64,000 nt of DNA from Ramlibacter terrae. Lineage in GTDB: Bacteria > Pseudomonadota > Gammaproteobacteria > Burkholderiales > Burkholderiaceae_C. Below, piece after piece: positions 10,046 to 21,081 of this stretch. The position numbers and the translations under genes are program-made. Numbering within the stretch: position 1 is the stretch's first letter; every line of letters begins with the position of its first letter. The stretch spans positions 2,418,001-2,482,000 of the forward strand of contig CP053418.1 of the NCBI GenBank assembly GCA_013127575.1. Reading direction: 5' to 3'. The notes under the pieces are model-generated. The model was not told the origin of the DNA and did not search any database. It saw only the letters and a program-made list of their open reading frames with translations.

Positions 10046-10767
10046 ATGGCACAACGGGTGTTCATCAAGGTCGTGGGGTTCACGGACGAGGAGCGGCACG
10101 CCCTCAACACGGTGTTCCGCCTGTCGGAGCAGTGCCGGACCATGTACCAGCTGTGGACCCCGGACGCGCCCGAGCCGCCGGGCATGTCGCTTCTGGACGG
10201 CCTCAGCTACGAGGGTCGCCTCGAGGCCGAGATGCCCCTCAACGGCGACCTCAAGATCCTCTGGGTGGGCCCGGGCGCGCCGCCGCAGGTGTGGCGCAGC
10301 ATGGACCGCCCCATCTCGTGGCCCGAGGTCATCGAGGCCATGGACAGCCTGTTCGTGGGCGAGCCGCTCGATTTCGACATCGACATCGGCGCCCCCACCA
10401 CGGGCATGTCGCTCAAGCAGGCCCTGATCGTGTGCGCCGACCGCGACGAGCGCCTCTACCTGCGGGCCCGCCTTTCGCTGGCCCACCTCACGCAGGCCGA
10501 CGAAGCCGAAAGCGGCACCCGGCGGTGGAACTGGCGCGCGCCAAGCAGTACGACGTGGCGCTGGTCGGCTTCGGGCTGCCCGACATGGACGGCTGGGCGG
10601 TGCTGCGAGAATTGCGTGACGGCAAGCGGCCGATCCCGCACGTGGCCGTCACGAAGGCCGGGCGTTCGCTGCCGGAGCATGTGCGCGCCTGGCTGGGCGG
10701 CGCGGAAGCGCTGCTGGATGCGCCGCCGCATCCGGCGCGGTTGAATGCCTGGTTGAAGAGCATCTGA
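10046..10767 (+). CDS. Receiver-like protein lacking the phospho-acceptor aspartate; one frameshift
   Basis: About 240 residues in two parts. Residues 1-112 (MAQRVFIKVVGFTDEERHAL to DFDIDIGAPTTG) match no family I recognise. Residues 115-240 look like a response-regulator receiver: ALIVCADRDERLYLRARL, ARAKQYDVALVGFGLPDMDGW and AVTKAG. In a normal receiver the strand before LPDMDGW ends in Asp; here it is VGFG, so the acceptor is missing. The frameshift near 10519 is a lost A in CCAGG. A good AAGGAG lies before the ATG. It is divergent from the cys operon, so a regulatory role there is possible but unproven. Confidence 0.7.
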
Positions 10768-10780
10768 GGGCTCGGGAGGT

Positions 10781-10849
10781 GGTGCGCAGCGAAGCTGCAC
10801 ACCCTACAGACCGGTCCTCTTTGCAGGGTGTGCAGCTTTGCTGCGCACC
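10781..10849. terminator. 25-bp inverted repeat at the convergent 3' ends
   Basis: Two 25-base arms (10781-10805 and 10825-10849) are complementary except for one G:T position and enclose a 19-base loop. The hairpin begins 13 bases after the stop of the receiver gene and its right arm lies within the last codons of mnmC. It probably acts as a bidirectional terminator. There is no clear T-run, and it may instead be a dispersed palindromic repeat that replaced the original gene end. Confidence 0.6.
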
Positions 10850-12404
10850 AGATCGATCGCCTGTGCCAGCCGCGCTTCCAGTGGCCGGGGCTCGCCGTGA
10901 AGCCGCGCCGCGATCCATTCCCCGCACAGCGCCGCGAACGTCAGGCCGCGGGACCCCATCGCGGTGCTCACCCACAGCCCGTCTCCCACCTCGCCCACGA
11001 GCGGTCGCCGGTCACTCGACGCCCAGCGCACGCCGCTCCAGGCCCGGACGCTGCCATCGTCGAAGTGCGGCGCCAGGCTGGCCGCGGCCTGCGGCAGCAG
11101 CTCCCGCAATCGCTCCGGGTTCGCCGCATGGTCTTCGATCCGAGGACGCGCGTCGGCATCGGCGCGCCCATAGGTGGAGCCCGTCAGCCATGCGCGTCCT
11201 TCCGGCAGCGGCACGTCGGGAAGGAAGTGCCCGTTGCCATTGACGGGCGCCGTGGGCAGCGCGTCCTGCGGCCGGCGGACCTTCCAGAGACTGGCCGCGC
11301 ACGGGATGGACCGCGACGCGATCCTCCAGCAAGCCGAGCGTGCCGCCGGCCGCGGCAATGACGACGACCTGCGCGCGCGCCAGTTCCCCGTCCGCGCCGA
11401 GCACCCGCCAGGCGTCGCCATCGCGCTCCACCTCCCGCACTTGGCAAGCACCGCGAAAGTGGATGCCCGGTGTCGCCAGCCAGGCCCGGACCGGGGCTGA
11501 AGGCCGCACCCAGCCGGCCGTGGCATGCCACAGGCGGGCCCATCGATGGCGGCTCGTTCCGCCGGCGTCGCTTCGCGCGTCCGGGGGCCAGCGCCGCACC
11601 CAGCGCGGGCAGGGCGCGCTGGTCGCCGCCCCGATGTTCCAGCACCCCGGTCAGCGACCAGTCGGTGCCGGCCCGTAGCAGCTGCGCGCATTCCTGCACG
11701 GAGATTCGCACGCCGCAGCGCGATAGCCGCGACAGCAGGTTGTCGTCGGGCGATTGGTGCGGCGCCACCAGGCCTGCCGGCAGGGCGGAAGCGCCGCCGG
11801 CGGGTTCGGCGCCGGCGTCGAGCACCTGCACGGTGCAGCCGCGCCGCGCCAGGCTGGACGCCACGGCGGCGCCCGCGAGCCCCGCGCCGATCACGATGGC
11901 GTCCAACGGCGGATCGCGCTCCGCATCGGGCAAGCCCTTGACCTTCCACGATGGGGCGTAGCGCGCCGTGAAGCCGTCGTCGGCGACGAAGCCGAGGCCG
12001 GCGAGTTCGTCCAGCGTCAGGTCCACCTTGCCTGCGCAAGACAGCACGGTGCCGCGCCGGCACAGCCGCGGCAAGGCCTTCAGCGTGGTCGGCGTGAGTT
12101 CGTCGAGCAGGATCGCATCCGCGCGGAACGCCTGTTCCCGCAGCATCGCCGCGCGCTCGCCCACGCACAGCGTGAGCAGCACGCGGCCCCCTTCATAAGA
12201 GAAGCGATGGAACCCCGGCGTGAGGCCGGACCAGCGTTCCGTCTCGCGCGGCGCCGCATCGATCGCCACGTAATGCAGCAGCGCCGGCCGTTGCGGATCG
12301 TCGCGCCAGTGCGCCCAGGCCAGCAGGAACTCCGCGCCTGCGTTCCAGCCGCCCTGCAGCACCCGCCACTGGCGGCGCGCGGCCCAGGCCGGCCGGTGGT
12401 CCAC
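10804..12404 (-). CDS. mnmC: MnmC-like tRNA modification protein with a reduced methyltransferase domain; frameshifted
   Basis: The C-terminal part is the FAD-dependent oxidoreductase that converts cmnm5s2U34 to nm5s2U34 in tRNA: AIVIGAGLAGAAVASSLARRG near residue 168, GLVAPHQSPDDN, GIHFRGACQV, LTGSTYGRADADARP and VSTAMGSRGLTFAALCGEWIA. The first 160 residues match the position of the MnmD methyltransferase domain but are short. The usual glycine-rich SAM loop reads LQGGWNAGAEFLLAW, and the LDGFSPA-like motif reads LDELTP. Several breaks lie between 11280 and 11600. The gene starts at GTG 12404, two bases after the upstream stop. Total about 534 residues. Confidence 0.75.
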
Positions 12405-12406
12405 CG

Positions 12407-12679
12407 TCAGGCGGTGGGAGGAACGTAGCCGGCCGCGGCGTCGGCGCCGCTGCCGAAGAAGTGGTTCTCCATCTGGCGCTTGAGGTATTCGCGGGCGCGG
12501 GCGTCGGCCAGGTTCAGGCGGTTCTCGTTGACCAGCATCGTCTGGTGCTTCAGCCAGCCGGCCCAGGCTTCCTTGCTGACGCTTTCCCAGATGCGCTTGC
12601 CCAGTTCACCGGGGTAGGGCGGGAAATCGAGGCCCTCGGCTTCGCGGCCGAGCTTGATGCATTGAACTGTGCGCGCCAT
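12407..12679 (-). CDS. Probable Fe(2+)-trafficking protein, YggX family
   Basis: A 90-residue intact protein. [32 protein letters not shown] is the conserved YggX start with its single cysteine, and [25 protein letters not shown] completes the family core. YggX proteins protect iron-sulfur enzymes from oxidative damage. The stop is two bases from the mnmC start, so the two genes are co-transcribed. Iron-sulfur enzymes are frequent in the neighbouring sulfate operon, but a functional link is only suggestive. Confidence 0.93.
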   Translation of the reverse strand: MARTVQCIKLGREAEGLDFPPYPGELGKRIWESVSKEAWAGWLKHQTMLVNENRLNLADARAREYLKRQMENHFFGSGADAAAGYVPPTA

Positions 12680-12712
12680 GGGCGTCTCCTGCGGAATCTT
12701 GGGGGATGTGCT

Positions 12713-12730
12713 TATGCGGATATGCATACA
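12713..12730 (+). promoter_or_regulatory. Candidate CysB-type operator upstream of the sulfate-binding protein gene
   Basis: TATGCGGATA followed by TGCATACA lies 67 bases before the sulfate-binding protein ATG. The ten-base core is identical to the one upstream of cysI (9914-9923). A looser copy, ATGCGGTTAT, occurs at 19871 upstream of the sulfonate binding-protein gene. Its sharing among sulfur genes is the only evidence for function. Confidence 0.4.
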
Positions 12731-12796
12731 AGAACTCAGTCGTTCGCGTTGCCCGCCGGCTCCCAGAATGCCACCCATCTACAACGAGGTGCTTCC

Positions 12797-13814
12797 ATGA
12801 GCCAACGCCGCGACTTTATCAAGATTCCCCTGGCCGCCACCCCGGCCGCCGTGATGACCTTCGGCAGCCTGGCCGCCGCCGCCCAGTCGGTGCAGCTGCT
12901 CAACGTGTCGTACGACCCGACGCGCGAGCTGTACGTCGAGTTCAACCAGGCGTTCGCGAAGTACTGGAAGGCGAAGACGGGCCAGGACGTGAGCGTCAAG
13001 CAGTCGCACGGCGGCTCGGGGAAACAGGCCCGCTCGATCATCGACGGGCTCGACGCCGACGTTGCAACGCTGGCCCCGGCCGGTGACACCGACGCCCTCG
13101 TCAAGAACGGCGGCTGGCTCAAGCCCGACTGGCAGAAGCGCCTGCCGCACAACGCCTCGCCCTACACCTCCACCATCGTGCTGGTCGTGCGCCGGGGCAA
13201 CCCGAAGAACATCAAGGACTGGGACGACTGGCCCGCCCCGGCATCAGCGTCATCACGCCCAACCCCAAGACCTCGGGCGGCGCCCGCTGGAACTACGGCC
13301 GCGTGGGAATTCGCCAAGCGCAAGTACGGTGGCGACGCCAAGGCCAAGGAATTCGTGGCGAAGGTCTACAACAACGTGCCCGTGCTGGACACCGGGGCTC
13401 GCGGATCGACGATCACCTTCGCGCAACGCAACCAGGGCGACGTGCTGATCGCGTGGGAGAACGAGGCGTACCTGCTGGACAAGGAGTTCGGCACCAAGTT
13501 CGACGTGATCGCGCCTTCGATCAGCATCTGGCCGAGCCGGCCGTGGCCGTGGTCGACAAGGTCGTCGACAAGAAGGGCACCCGCGCGGTGGCCGAGGAAT
13601 ACCTGAAGTACCTCTACTCGGAAGAAGGGCAGGACATCGCCGGCAAGCACTTCTACCGGCCGGCCGTGTCGCAGAAGGCGCAGGCCAAGTACGCCGCGCA
13701 GTTCCCCAAGCTGAACCTGTTCACCATCGACCAGCCTTCGGCGGCTGGGACAACGCGGCCAAGGTGCACTTCGCGGACAACGGCAGCTTCGACCAGATCT
13801 ACACGCGCAAGTAA
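12797..13814 (+). CDS. sbp: Periplasmic sulfate-binding protein; frameshifted
   Basis: Substrate-binding subunit of a sulfate/thiosulfate ABC importer. It begins with a twin-arginine-like signal (MSQRRDFIKIPLAATPAA) and continues with LLNVSYDPTRELYVEFNQAF, VKQSHGGSGKQARSIIDGL, DVATLAPAGDTDAL and NPKTSGGARWNY, all typical of the Sbp/CysP family. The C-terminus VAEEYLKYLYSEEGQDI is also present. Breaks near 13233, 13296, 13530 and 13738 are each explained by bases lost from CCWGG. About 340 residues after repair. The membrane and ATPase subunits (CysT, CysW, CysA) are not in this window. Confidence 0.9.
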
Positions 13815-13874
13815 GGGTGGCCATGGGTGGGCGGCTACAGTCGAGGGTTGTTTCACCCTGCGCCACCTCCGAAG

Positions 13875-14309
13875 ATGCGTGTTTTCCTTTCCGCCATGGC
13901 CCTGTGTTCCCTCAGCGCCATGGCCTCCGCCCAGCAAGCCGAAGAACTTCCGCCGGGCCCGACGGCCGACAAGCTGATCGAGTGCGCGTCCGCGCACACC
14001 CAGAACATCCAGCTGCTCGAAGCGGCGAAGCAGGACGCCAAGCCGCTCTATCCGACCCTCGGCTACTTCAAGATGGCCGGCGAGGCGTACTCCTCGAAGG
14101 CCTATGCCGCGCAGAAGTTCCAGGAGTCGCGCGCGGCGCTGACCGCGAAGATGGACAGCGCCTTCGCGGAACCCGAGGTCGCGCGCCGCTTCGCCATCGA
14201 GATCTTCGCGCGCGACCTGGACGCCCAGCTCGCCGAATGCACCCGCTTCCAGCGCGCCAACGTGGCGGCCATCCGGGCCCGGCTCGTGAGCTCCGGCCTG
14301 ATCAAGTAA
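13875..14309 (+). CDS. Small exported protein of unknown function
   Basis: A 144-residue intact frame. MRVFLSAMALCSLSAMASAQQ is a signal peptide with cleavage probably after ASA. The mature part is alanine-rich and helical, with CASAHTQNIQLLEAAKQDAKPLYP and two further cysteine-containing regions (IECA, LAECTRF). I recognise no domain. I chose the ATG at 13875 because it begins the signal peptide; a longer in-frame start adds a proline-rich stretch. The spacing from sbp (60 bases) allows co-transcription. Confidence 0.65.
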   Translation: MRVFLSAMALCSLSAMASAQQAEELPPGPTADKLIECASAHTQNIQLLEAAKQDAKPLYPTLGYFKMAGEAYSSKAYAAQKFQESRAALTAKMDSAFAEPEVARRFAIEIFARDLDAQLAECTRFQRANVAAIRARLVSSGLIK

Positions 14310-14346
14310 GCGCCTTCCGCTTCTCGGCCCGGCGCCAGGCAGTGGC

Positions 14347-14627
14347 ATGGGTTCGCTGCTGATGGCGGCGGACCTCGCCGGCAGGCCGCCTTGGCGGGCG
14401 TCGTCGCGGGGTTGCTGCTGGCCATGCTGGCGCGGCCCCGCGGCGGCGCGCCGCTGCTGCTGGACGCGGTGGTCGAAATGCTCCGGACACCGCTCGCGCT
14501 GTTCGCCATTCCGCTGCCGGCCTTGCTGCTCGGCGCACCGGGATCGTGGCCGGCCCTCGTCGGGGTCGCGACCTTCACCAGTACCTTCCTGCTCACCTTC
14601 GAGGCACGCCGGCGCGGCCGCCCCTGA
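14347..14627 (+). CDS. Small hydrophobic protein of unknown function; one frameshift
   Basis: About 93 residues with three hydrophobic stretches: LAGVVAGLLLAMLA, TPLALFAIPLPALLLGAPG and LVGVATFTSTFLLTF, ending in a basic tail. This suggests a small inner-membrane protein. The break near 14383 is a lost C in a CCAGG that restores DLAGQAALAGVV. It abuts the stop of the convergent ATPase gene. No family recognised. Confidence 0.5.
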
Positions 14628-15692
<1,065 letters not shown>

Positions 15693-15698
15693 GGTGTT

Positions 15699-16603
15699 TC
15701 AGTCCTTGATGCCGCCGGCCGTGAGGCCGCGGACGAGCCAGTGCGAACGAGCACCGTGAAGATGACGACGGGGAACATCACCAGCGTGCCGCTGGCCGCG
15801 ATGCGTCCCCACTCCCAGCCTTCGTACTGCAGGAAGTTCACGATGGCTACAGGCGCCGTGATGGCGTTGGTGCGGGTGAGGATCAGCGCGTAGAAGAAGT
15901 CGTTCCACGAGAAGATGAAGCAGAGCACCGCGGTGGCGGCGAGCCCCGGCGCGCTCAGGGGCAGGGTGACGCGCCAGAAAGCCTGCCACACGCCGCAGCC
16001 GTCGATGTACGCCGCTTCTTCCAGCGCCGCGGGAACGGCCTCGAAGAACGTCTGCATCAGCCAGATCACGATGGCGAGGTTGAACGTCAGGTAGACGAGT
16101 GCGAGGCCGACGATCGTGTCCTGCAGCCCGAGCCAGCGGTAGGCCGGGAAGAAGGGGATGGTGAAGGCGATCGGCGGCGCCATGCGCGTGACGAGGATCC
16201 ACAACGCCACTTGCGCGCGGCGGCGGAAGCGCCAGCGCGTGAGGGCGTAGGCGGCCGGCACGCCGATGGCGAGTGAGAGGCCGGTGGAGAGCGTGCTCAC
16301 CATCAGGCTGTTGCCGAACGAGCGTGCGAAGTTGCCTTGCAGCAGGCTCCGGAACGAGTCCGGGGTGGGGATGAAAAGCAGCTCGTCCGCAAAGATGTCC
16401 GCCTCGGGCCGGAACGCGAGTTGCACGAGCCAAAGGAAGGGGAACATTACGGCGAACAGCAGCGCAAGTGCGGCGATCACTCGTGCATGCCGGCGCAGCC
16501 AACCGGCTTTGCGAACCGCCGTCGGTGCGGCGGCAGCATCGCGCCGGGCATGCGCAAGGAGGTGCGCGTGTTCGAGTTCCCGGTAGGTGGCGTCAATGTT
16601 CAT
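15699..16603 (-). CDS. ABC transporter permease, UgpE/MalG type; one frameshift
   Basis: Inner-membrane subunit with six predicted helices, beginning near residue 42 (VIAALALLFAVMFPFLWLVQ). The MalG-like coupling loop reads EEAAYIDGCGVWQAFWRVTLPLSAPGL. The protein ends in the family motif GLTAGGIKD in a second frame; the break near 15743 is a lost C in CACCTGG. About 301 residues. It overlaps the upstream permease by 11 bases and is followed after six bases by the ATPase. Confidence 0.88.
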
Positions 16604-17494
16604 GGTTCCATCCGAGTCGTCCGACCAGCCAGCTCAGGAGAAAGACGCCGGTGAGAATCACCATGGCGATGGCGCTGGCGTAGCCCCAGTAGGAGAAGTT
16701 GAAGGCCTGGATGAAGCCGTAGTAGTTGGTGACTTCGGTGACCGTGCCGGGGCCGCCGTTGGTCAGCACGTAGATCAGCGGAAAGGCCTTGAAGCTGTCG
16801 ATCACGCGGAACAGCGCGCAGACCGCGAGCACCGGGCGGATGTGCGGCAGCACGATGTGGCGGAACAGCGCCCACCGACCGGCGCCGTCGAGGCGCGCGG
16901 CCTCCAGCGGCTCCTCCGGAATCATCTGCAGCGCCGCCAGCACCATCAGCATGGTGAAGGGAAACCACTGCCGGTGTCCGCGATGGTGATCGCCCATAGC
17001 GCGGCGTCCGGATTCGCGAGCAGCGACGACACCGGCGTCCCGATGGCCTCGGCCGCGCGGTGCAGCGGACTCACGTCGGGCGTGTACATGATCTTCCAGA
17101 TCAGTGCGACCACGATGGGCGGCAGCACCATCGGGATCAGGAACGCGGTGCGCATGCCCGCCAGCAACCGCGACTTGCCGTGCAGCAGCAGTGCGGCGCC
17201 GAGACCGACGCCCACCTGCAGCGCGACACTGGAGAGCGACAGCTTCAGTTGCGTGCCGATCGAATCCAGAAAGCGCTGGTCGGCCAGCAGGTGGCGATAG
17301 TTCACCAAGGGGTCGTCGAAGCGGAAGCTGGCCGCCGCGTTCGTCAGGCTCAAGGGCGTCAGGCTGGCCACCAGCAATGCCGCCGCCGGCAGCAGCGTGA
17401 TGATGGCCAGCACGGCCAGCGAGGGCGCCAGTCCCAGCAAGAAGGCGCGCTGGCGCTGCGCCTGCCAGCCGGTGGCGGTCAATGAAATCGCCAT
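16593..17494 (-). CDS. ABC transporter permease, UgpA/MalF type; one frameshift
   Basis: Second membrane subunit. The N-terminal helix is AFLLGLAPSLAVLAIITLLP, followed by LIPMVLPPIVVALIWKIMY and the coupling loop EPLEAARLDGAGRWALFRHIVLPHIRP. TNGGPGTVTEVTNYYGFIQAF is typical of the UgpA/MalF group. The break near 16972 is a lost T in CACCTGG (restoring ADTWQWFPFTMLM). About 300 residues. It starts 7 bases after the binding-protein stop. Confidence 0.88.
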
Positions 17495-17501
17495 GGCGGG
17501 T

Positions 17502-18832
17502 TCAGACGTTGACGCCCGCGCGCTTGAGCTCCGCGATGGACGCGGCCTGCGCCTGCTGGAAAGCCTGCTTCGCCGACAGCTGCTTCGTGGCCACCAGTTC
17601 GATCGCCTTGTTCAACTGCTGGTCGATCTGCGGGTAGACGGACACCGTGCGGTATTTCATGTGCCCCGTCTTCGCGGCCAGGTCGATGGATTCCAGCGAG
17701 AGCTTGGCGAGGTCGCTGCCGTTGATCACCTGCCGGCTGCGGAACGCCTGCGAGTCGATGTCGGAGCGCCGCGCCGGCGAACCGTACCCGGCCTGCACCG
17801 CCTTGGCCGTGACCTGCTTCGACAGGGCCCACTGGATGAAGGCCCATGCGGCTTCCTTGTTCTTCGACCCCACCGGGATGCCAGGCCGTGCACCGCAGTG
17901 CCGGGGAAGCGCCCGGCAGGTCCCTTCGGAACCAGCCCGAACTTGACCGTCTTCACGGTCTTGCTGGTGGCCGCGTCGCCGAGCTGCGCCAGATGTAGCT
18001 GGCCGGCGTCGGTGAAGTTCACGCGGCCGAGCTTGAGCGACTGCGTCACCTGGTCGGGCGTGTACGTCACGGCGCCGTCCGGGCCGAACTCGCGCAGCAG
18101 GTTCGCGTAGTACTCGCCCGCGGCGATCACTTCCGGCGTGTCCAGCGTGGGGAACAGGTCGTCGGGCGCCTTGCGGAACACGTTGCCGCCGAACGCCTGC
18201 AGGTAGGGTACGAAGGTCCACCCGTAGTGGTTGTCGGCGACGAAACCGGCCACGCGCTCCTTCTTGTTGACTGCGCGGAGCACCTTCACCAGGTCGTCGG
18301 TCGTGTCCGGGAACTCGAGGCCGGCGGCGCGCACGAGGTCGAAGCGCGACGAGGCGGTGATCAGTGCCTCGGCGGTCCACGGGATGCCATAGAGCTTGCC
18401 GTCCTTGCCGGTCTCGGGCGCACGGGCACCCGGCAGGAAGTCATTGAGGTCCCAGTCGGCCGGCGTCAGCGCGGGGTTGCGGATGAAATCGTCAAGCGGC
18501 GTGAACCAGCCGGAGTTGATCCAGCGGCTGGAGTAGATGAACGTGACGTTGAGGACGTCGTAGGCTGAGCCCTTGGTCGAGAGCTCGAGGTCGGCGCGCT
18601 GGTTGTAGACGGGGAAGGACGGCGTGTCGAAGTTGACCTTGGCCCCGGTGAGCGCCTCGAACTCCGGCAGGAACTGCTGCAGCAGCTTCGGGTAGGCAGC
18701 GCTGAAGGTCGAGACGTTCAGCGTCACGCCGGCGAATTTCTTCGCACCACCTTGGGCAGTGGCGAAGCACGGGAGCAGGGCGCTCGCCGCGAGCGCGGCG
18801 CTGTCGGTGAGGAAGTGGCGTCGTTGTTTCAT
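17502..18832 (-). CDS. Extracellular solute-binding protein, family 1; one frameshift
   Basis: Periplasmic binding protein of the CUT1-type importer. The start MKQRRHFLTDSAALAASALLPCFA is a twin-arginine-like signal peptide. The mature part has LNVSTFSAAYPKLLQQFLPEFEALTGAKV, YGIPWTAEALITASS and EAAWAFIQWALSKQ, normal for family 1 proteins. The break near 17882 is a lost G beside CCTGG. About 444 residues after repair. The ligand cannot be read from the sequence; adjacency to a TauD-like dioxygenase suggests an organic sulfate or sulfonate ester, or that the oxygenase acts on an imported compound. Confidence 0.87.
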
Positions 18833-18859
18833 CGTTGTTCTTTCTCTTGCGGAGCTGCT

Positions 18860-19793
18860 TCAGGCCATTGCGATGGCGGCGCGGATCTGGTCGTCGTTGA
18901 CGGCGTCGGGCCGCTTGCGGGTGCGGCTGCGCTGGCCATCCACCGCGACGGCGCGCTCGCCTTCGATCGTGACGCGGCGCACCAGTCGCGGCTGGTCGCC
19001 GTAGTCGTTGACGGCGAAGTGCTGGGTGGCGCGGTTGTCCCAGATCGCGACATCGTCCTGGCGCCAGTTCCAGCGCACCGTGTTCTCCGGGCGGATCACG
19101 CGGTCCTGCAGCAGCTGGAAGATGCGCGCCGATTCCGTGCTGGAAAAGCCGACGATCTTCTTGATGAAGTGGCCCAGCAGCAGGGCACGCTCGCCGCTGA
19201 CCGGATGGACGTGGACGATGGGATGCTCGGCCTCGAACACCGCCGAGACGAACACGTTCTGGTGGTGCCGCAGCCGCTCCTGCTCCACGATCGTGCGGGT
19301 GGCGCCGTAGTCGTAGTCGTTGCTGTGCACCGCCCACAGCTCTTCGGCGAAGCGCTTGAGCGGCTCGGGCAGGCCTTCGTACGCCGCCGCGGTGTTGGCC
19401 CAGATGGTGTCGCCGCCGTACTGCGGGATCGTCACGCCGCGCAGGATCGAGATCTTCGGGAACGCGTCGACGAAGGTCACGTCGGTGTGCCACGAGTCGG
19501 CGCGGCCGCCGCCCTTGGAGGCGTCGAGTTCGAAGATCTGCGTGCCCGTCGGCGAGGGCACGGTCGGGTGCGGCACCGTCTTGCCGAGGCGAGCGCCGAA
19601 CGCCTGGTGGGCGGCATCGTCGGTGCGACTGGCCGCGGAAGAACAGCACCTTGTGCTGCACGAGGGCGGCCTGCAGGTCATCGACCGTGGCGTCGTCGAG
19701 CGCCGCGGAAAGCTTCAGGCCGAGGACCTCGGCGCCGATGCGGCCGGCGACGCGGCGGATGTCGAAGTGGATGCTGGTCAAGGTGGGCTCCAT
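18860..19793 (-). CDS. TauD/TfdA-family alpha-ketoglutarate dioxygenase (copy 1); one frameshift
   Basis: Fe(II)/2-oxoglutarate dioxygenase, a family that oxidises taurine, alkyl sulfates or related substrates and releases sulfite or sulfate. The metal ligands are visible as SWHTDVTF (HxD) and ATQHFAVNDYG (distal His), and the 2-oxoglutarate arginine lies in RLVRRVTIEG. The N-terminus IRRVAGRIGAEVLGLKLS is typical of TauD. The break near 19631 is explained by two bases lost from CACCTGG. About 311 residues. It heads the CUT1 transporter operon, with 27 bases before the binding-protein start. Confidence 0.88.
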
Positions 19794-19902
19794 TGGGGTG
19801 AAGCGGAAAAGTCTAGGGAACACGGCGGCAAAAGCGAACGAATGGATTTCGATTTGTTAGCCACCCGAACATGCGGTTATTTGCGTGCGCAACGATGTTC
19901 CG

Positions 19903-19931
19903 GTTGTGAGCTAAGAGCCATTCGGTCGTTC
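19903..19931 (+). promoter_or_regulatory. Shared regulatory box upstream of the sulfonate binding-protein gene
   Basis: GTTGTGAGC, ten variable bases, then TCGGTCGTTC. The same two blocks with exactly the same spacing occur at 21912-21940 upstream of the second TauD-like gene. Here the box ends 55 bases before the binding-protein ATG. It may be a promoter or an activator site. A weaker echo (CATTCGTTCGC on the minus strand near 19835-19845) faces TauD copy 1. Confidence 0.55.
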
Positions 19932-19986
19932 GCGGCGCGGCCGTTGTTGCCTACATTGCGTTGCTTTCACCCAGGAGTCGTTCCCC

Positions 19987-20994
19987 ATGAAGGCAGTCCA
20001 TTTCCTCACCCGCGGCGTGGCCGTGTTCGCCGCGCTCGCGGCCGCCGCCGGCGCCGCGCAGGCCGAAGGCAAGCTGCGCATCGCCGAGCAGTTCGGCATC
20101 GTCTACCTGCTGCTCAACGTGGCGCAGGACCAGAAGCTGGTCGAGAAGCACGGCAAGGCGGCCGGCGTCGACATCGACGTGGAGTACGTGAAGCTGTCCG
20201 GCGGTTCGGCGGTGAACGACGCGCTGCTGTCCGGCGCCATCGACATCGCGGGCGCCGGCGTCGGTCCGCTGCTGACGATCTGGGACCGCACGCACGGCCG
20301 CCAGAACGTGCGTGGCGTCGCTTCGCTCGGCAACTTTCCCTACTACCGGTGACCAACAACCCCGCCGTGAAGACCATCGCGGACTTCGGCGACAAGGACC
20401 GCATCGCGCTGCCGGCGGTGGGCGTGTCGGTGCAGTCGCGCGTGCTGCAGCTGGCGTCGGCCAAGTTGTGGGGCGACGCCCAGTTCAACAAGCTCGACCG
20501 GTTGCAGGTGGCGCTGCCGCATCCCGACGCGACGGCGGCCATCATCAAGGGTGGCACCGAGATCTCGGCGCACTTCGGCAACCCCGTTCCAGGACCAGGC
20601 GCTGGCGGGCAATCCGCAGGCCCGCGTGGTCCTCAATTCCTATGACGTGCTGGGCGGCCCGTCGTCGGCCACGGTGCTGTACGCAACCGAGAAGTTTCGC
20701 GCCGACAACCCGAAGACCTACAAGGCGTTCGTCGACGCGCTCGCCGAAGCCGCGAAGTGGACCTCTGCCAACCCCGAGCAGGCCGCCGACACGTACATCC
20801 GCGTGACCAAGGCGAAGATCGACCGCGACTTCCTCGTCAAGATCATCCGCAACCCGGAAGTGCAGTTCAAGACGACGCCGCAGAACACCTTCGTGTTGGC
20901 GAACTTCCTGCACCGCATCGGCGCGATCAAGAACAAGCCGGCGTCGGCACGCGACTATTTCTTCCCGGATGCGCACAACGCGGGGGCGAACTGA
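19987..20994 (+). CDS. Sulfonate/taurine-type ABC substrate-binding protein; frameshifted
   Basis: Periplasmic binding protein of the SsuA/TauA group. It has a signal peptide (MKAVHFLTRGVAVFAALAAAAGAAQA) and then KLRIAEQFGIVYLLLNVAQDQKLVEKHG, LSGGSAVNDALLSGAIDIAGAGVGP, NNPAVKTIADF and LPHPDATAAIIKGG, all characteristic. The break near 20348 is CCAGGTG reduced to CCGGTG. A second near 20583 (restoring NPPFQDQAL) is less clear. About 336 residues. The matching ATPase and permease are encoded at 22856 and 23678 after two intervening genes. Confidence 0.86.
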
Positions 20995-21005
20995 CGAACC
21001 TCGTC

Positions 21006-21025
21006 ATTCCCGCGCAGGCGGGAAT
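21006..21025. repeat. REP-like short palindrome
   Basis: ATTCCCGC-GCAG-GCGGGAAT, a perfect 8-base inverted repeat within TCATTCCCGCGCAGGCGGGA. It lies just after the binding-protein stop and has the look of the short palindromic repeats spread through many proteobacterial genomes. It may also help end transcription. Confidence 0.6.
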
Positions 21026-21081
21026 CCGGGCGTTGAAGATCGCGCGTCAGCGTGTCCCCTTATGGGCGTCGGGGGCGTCAC

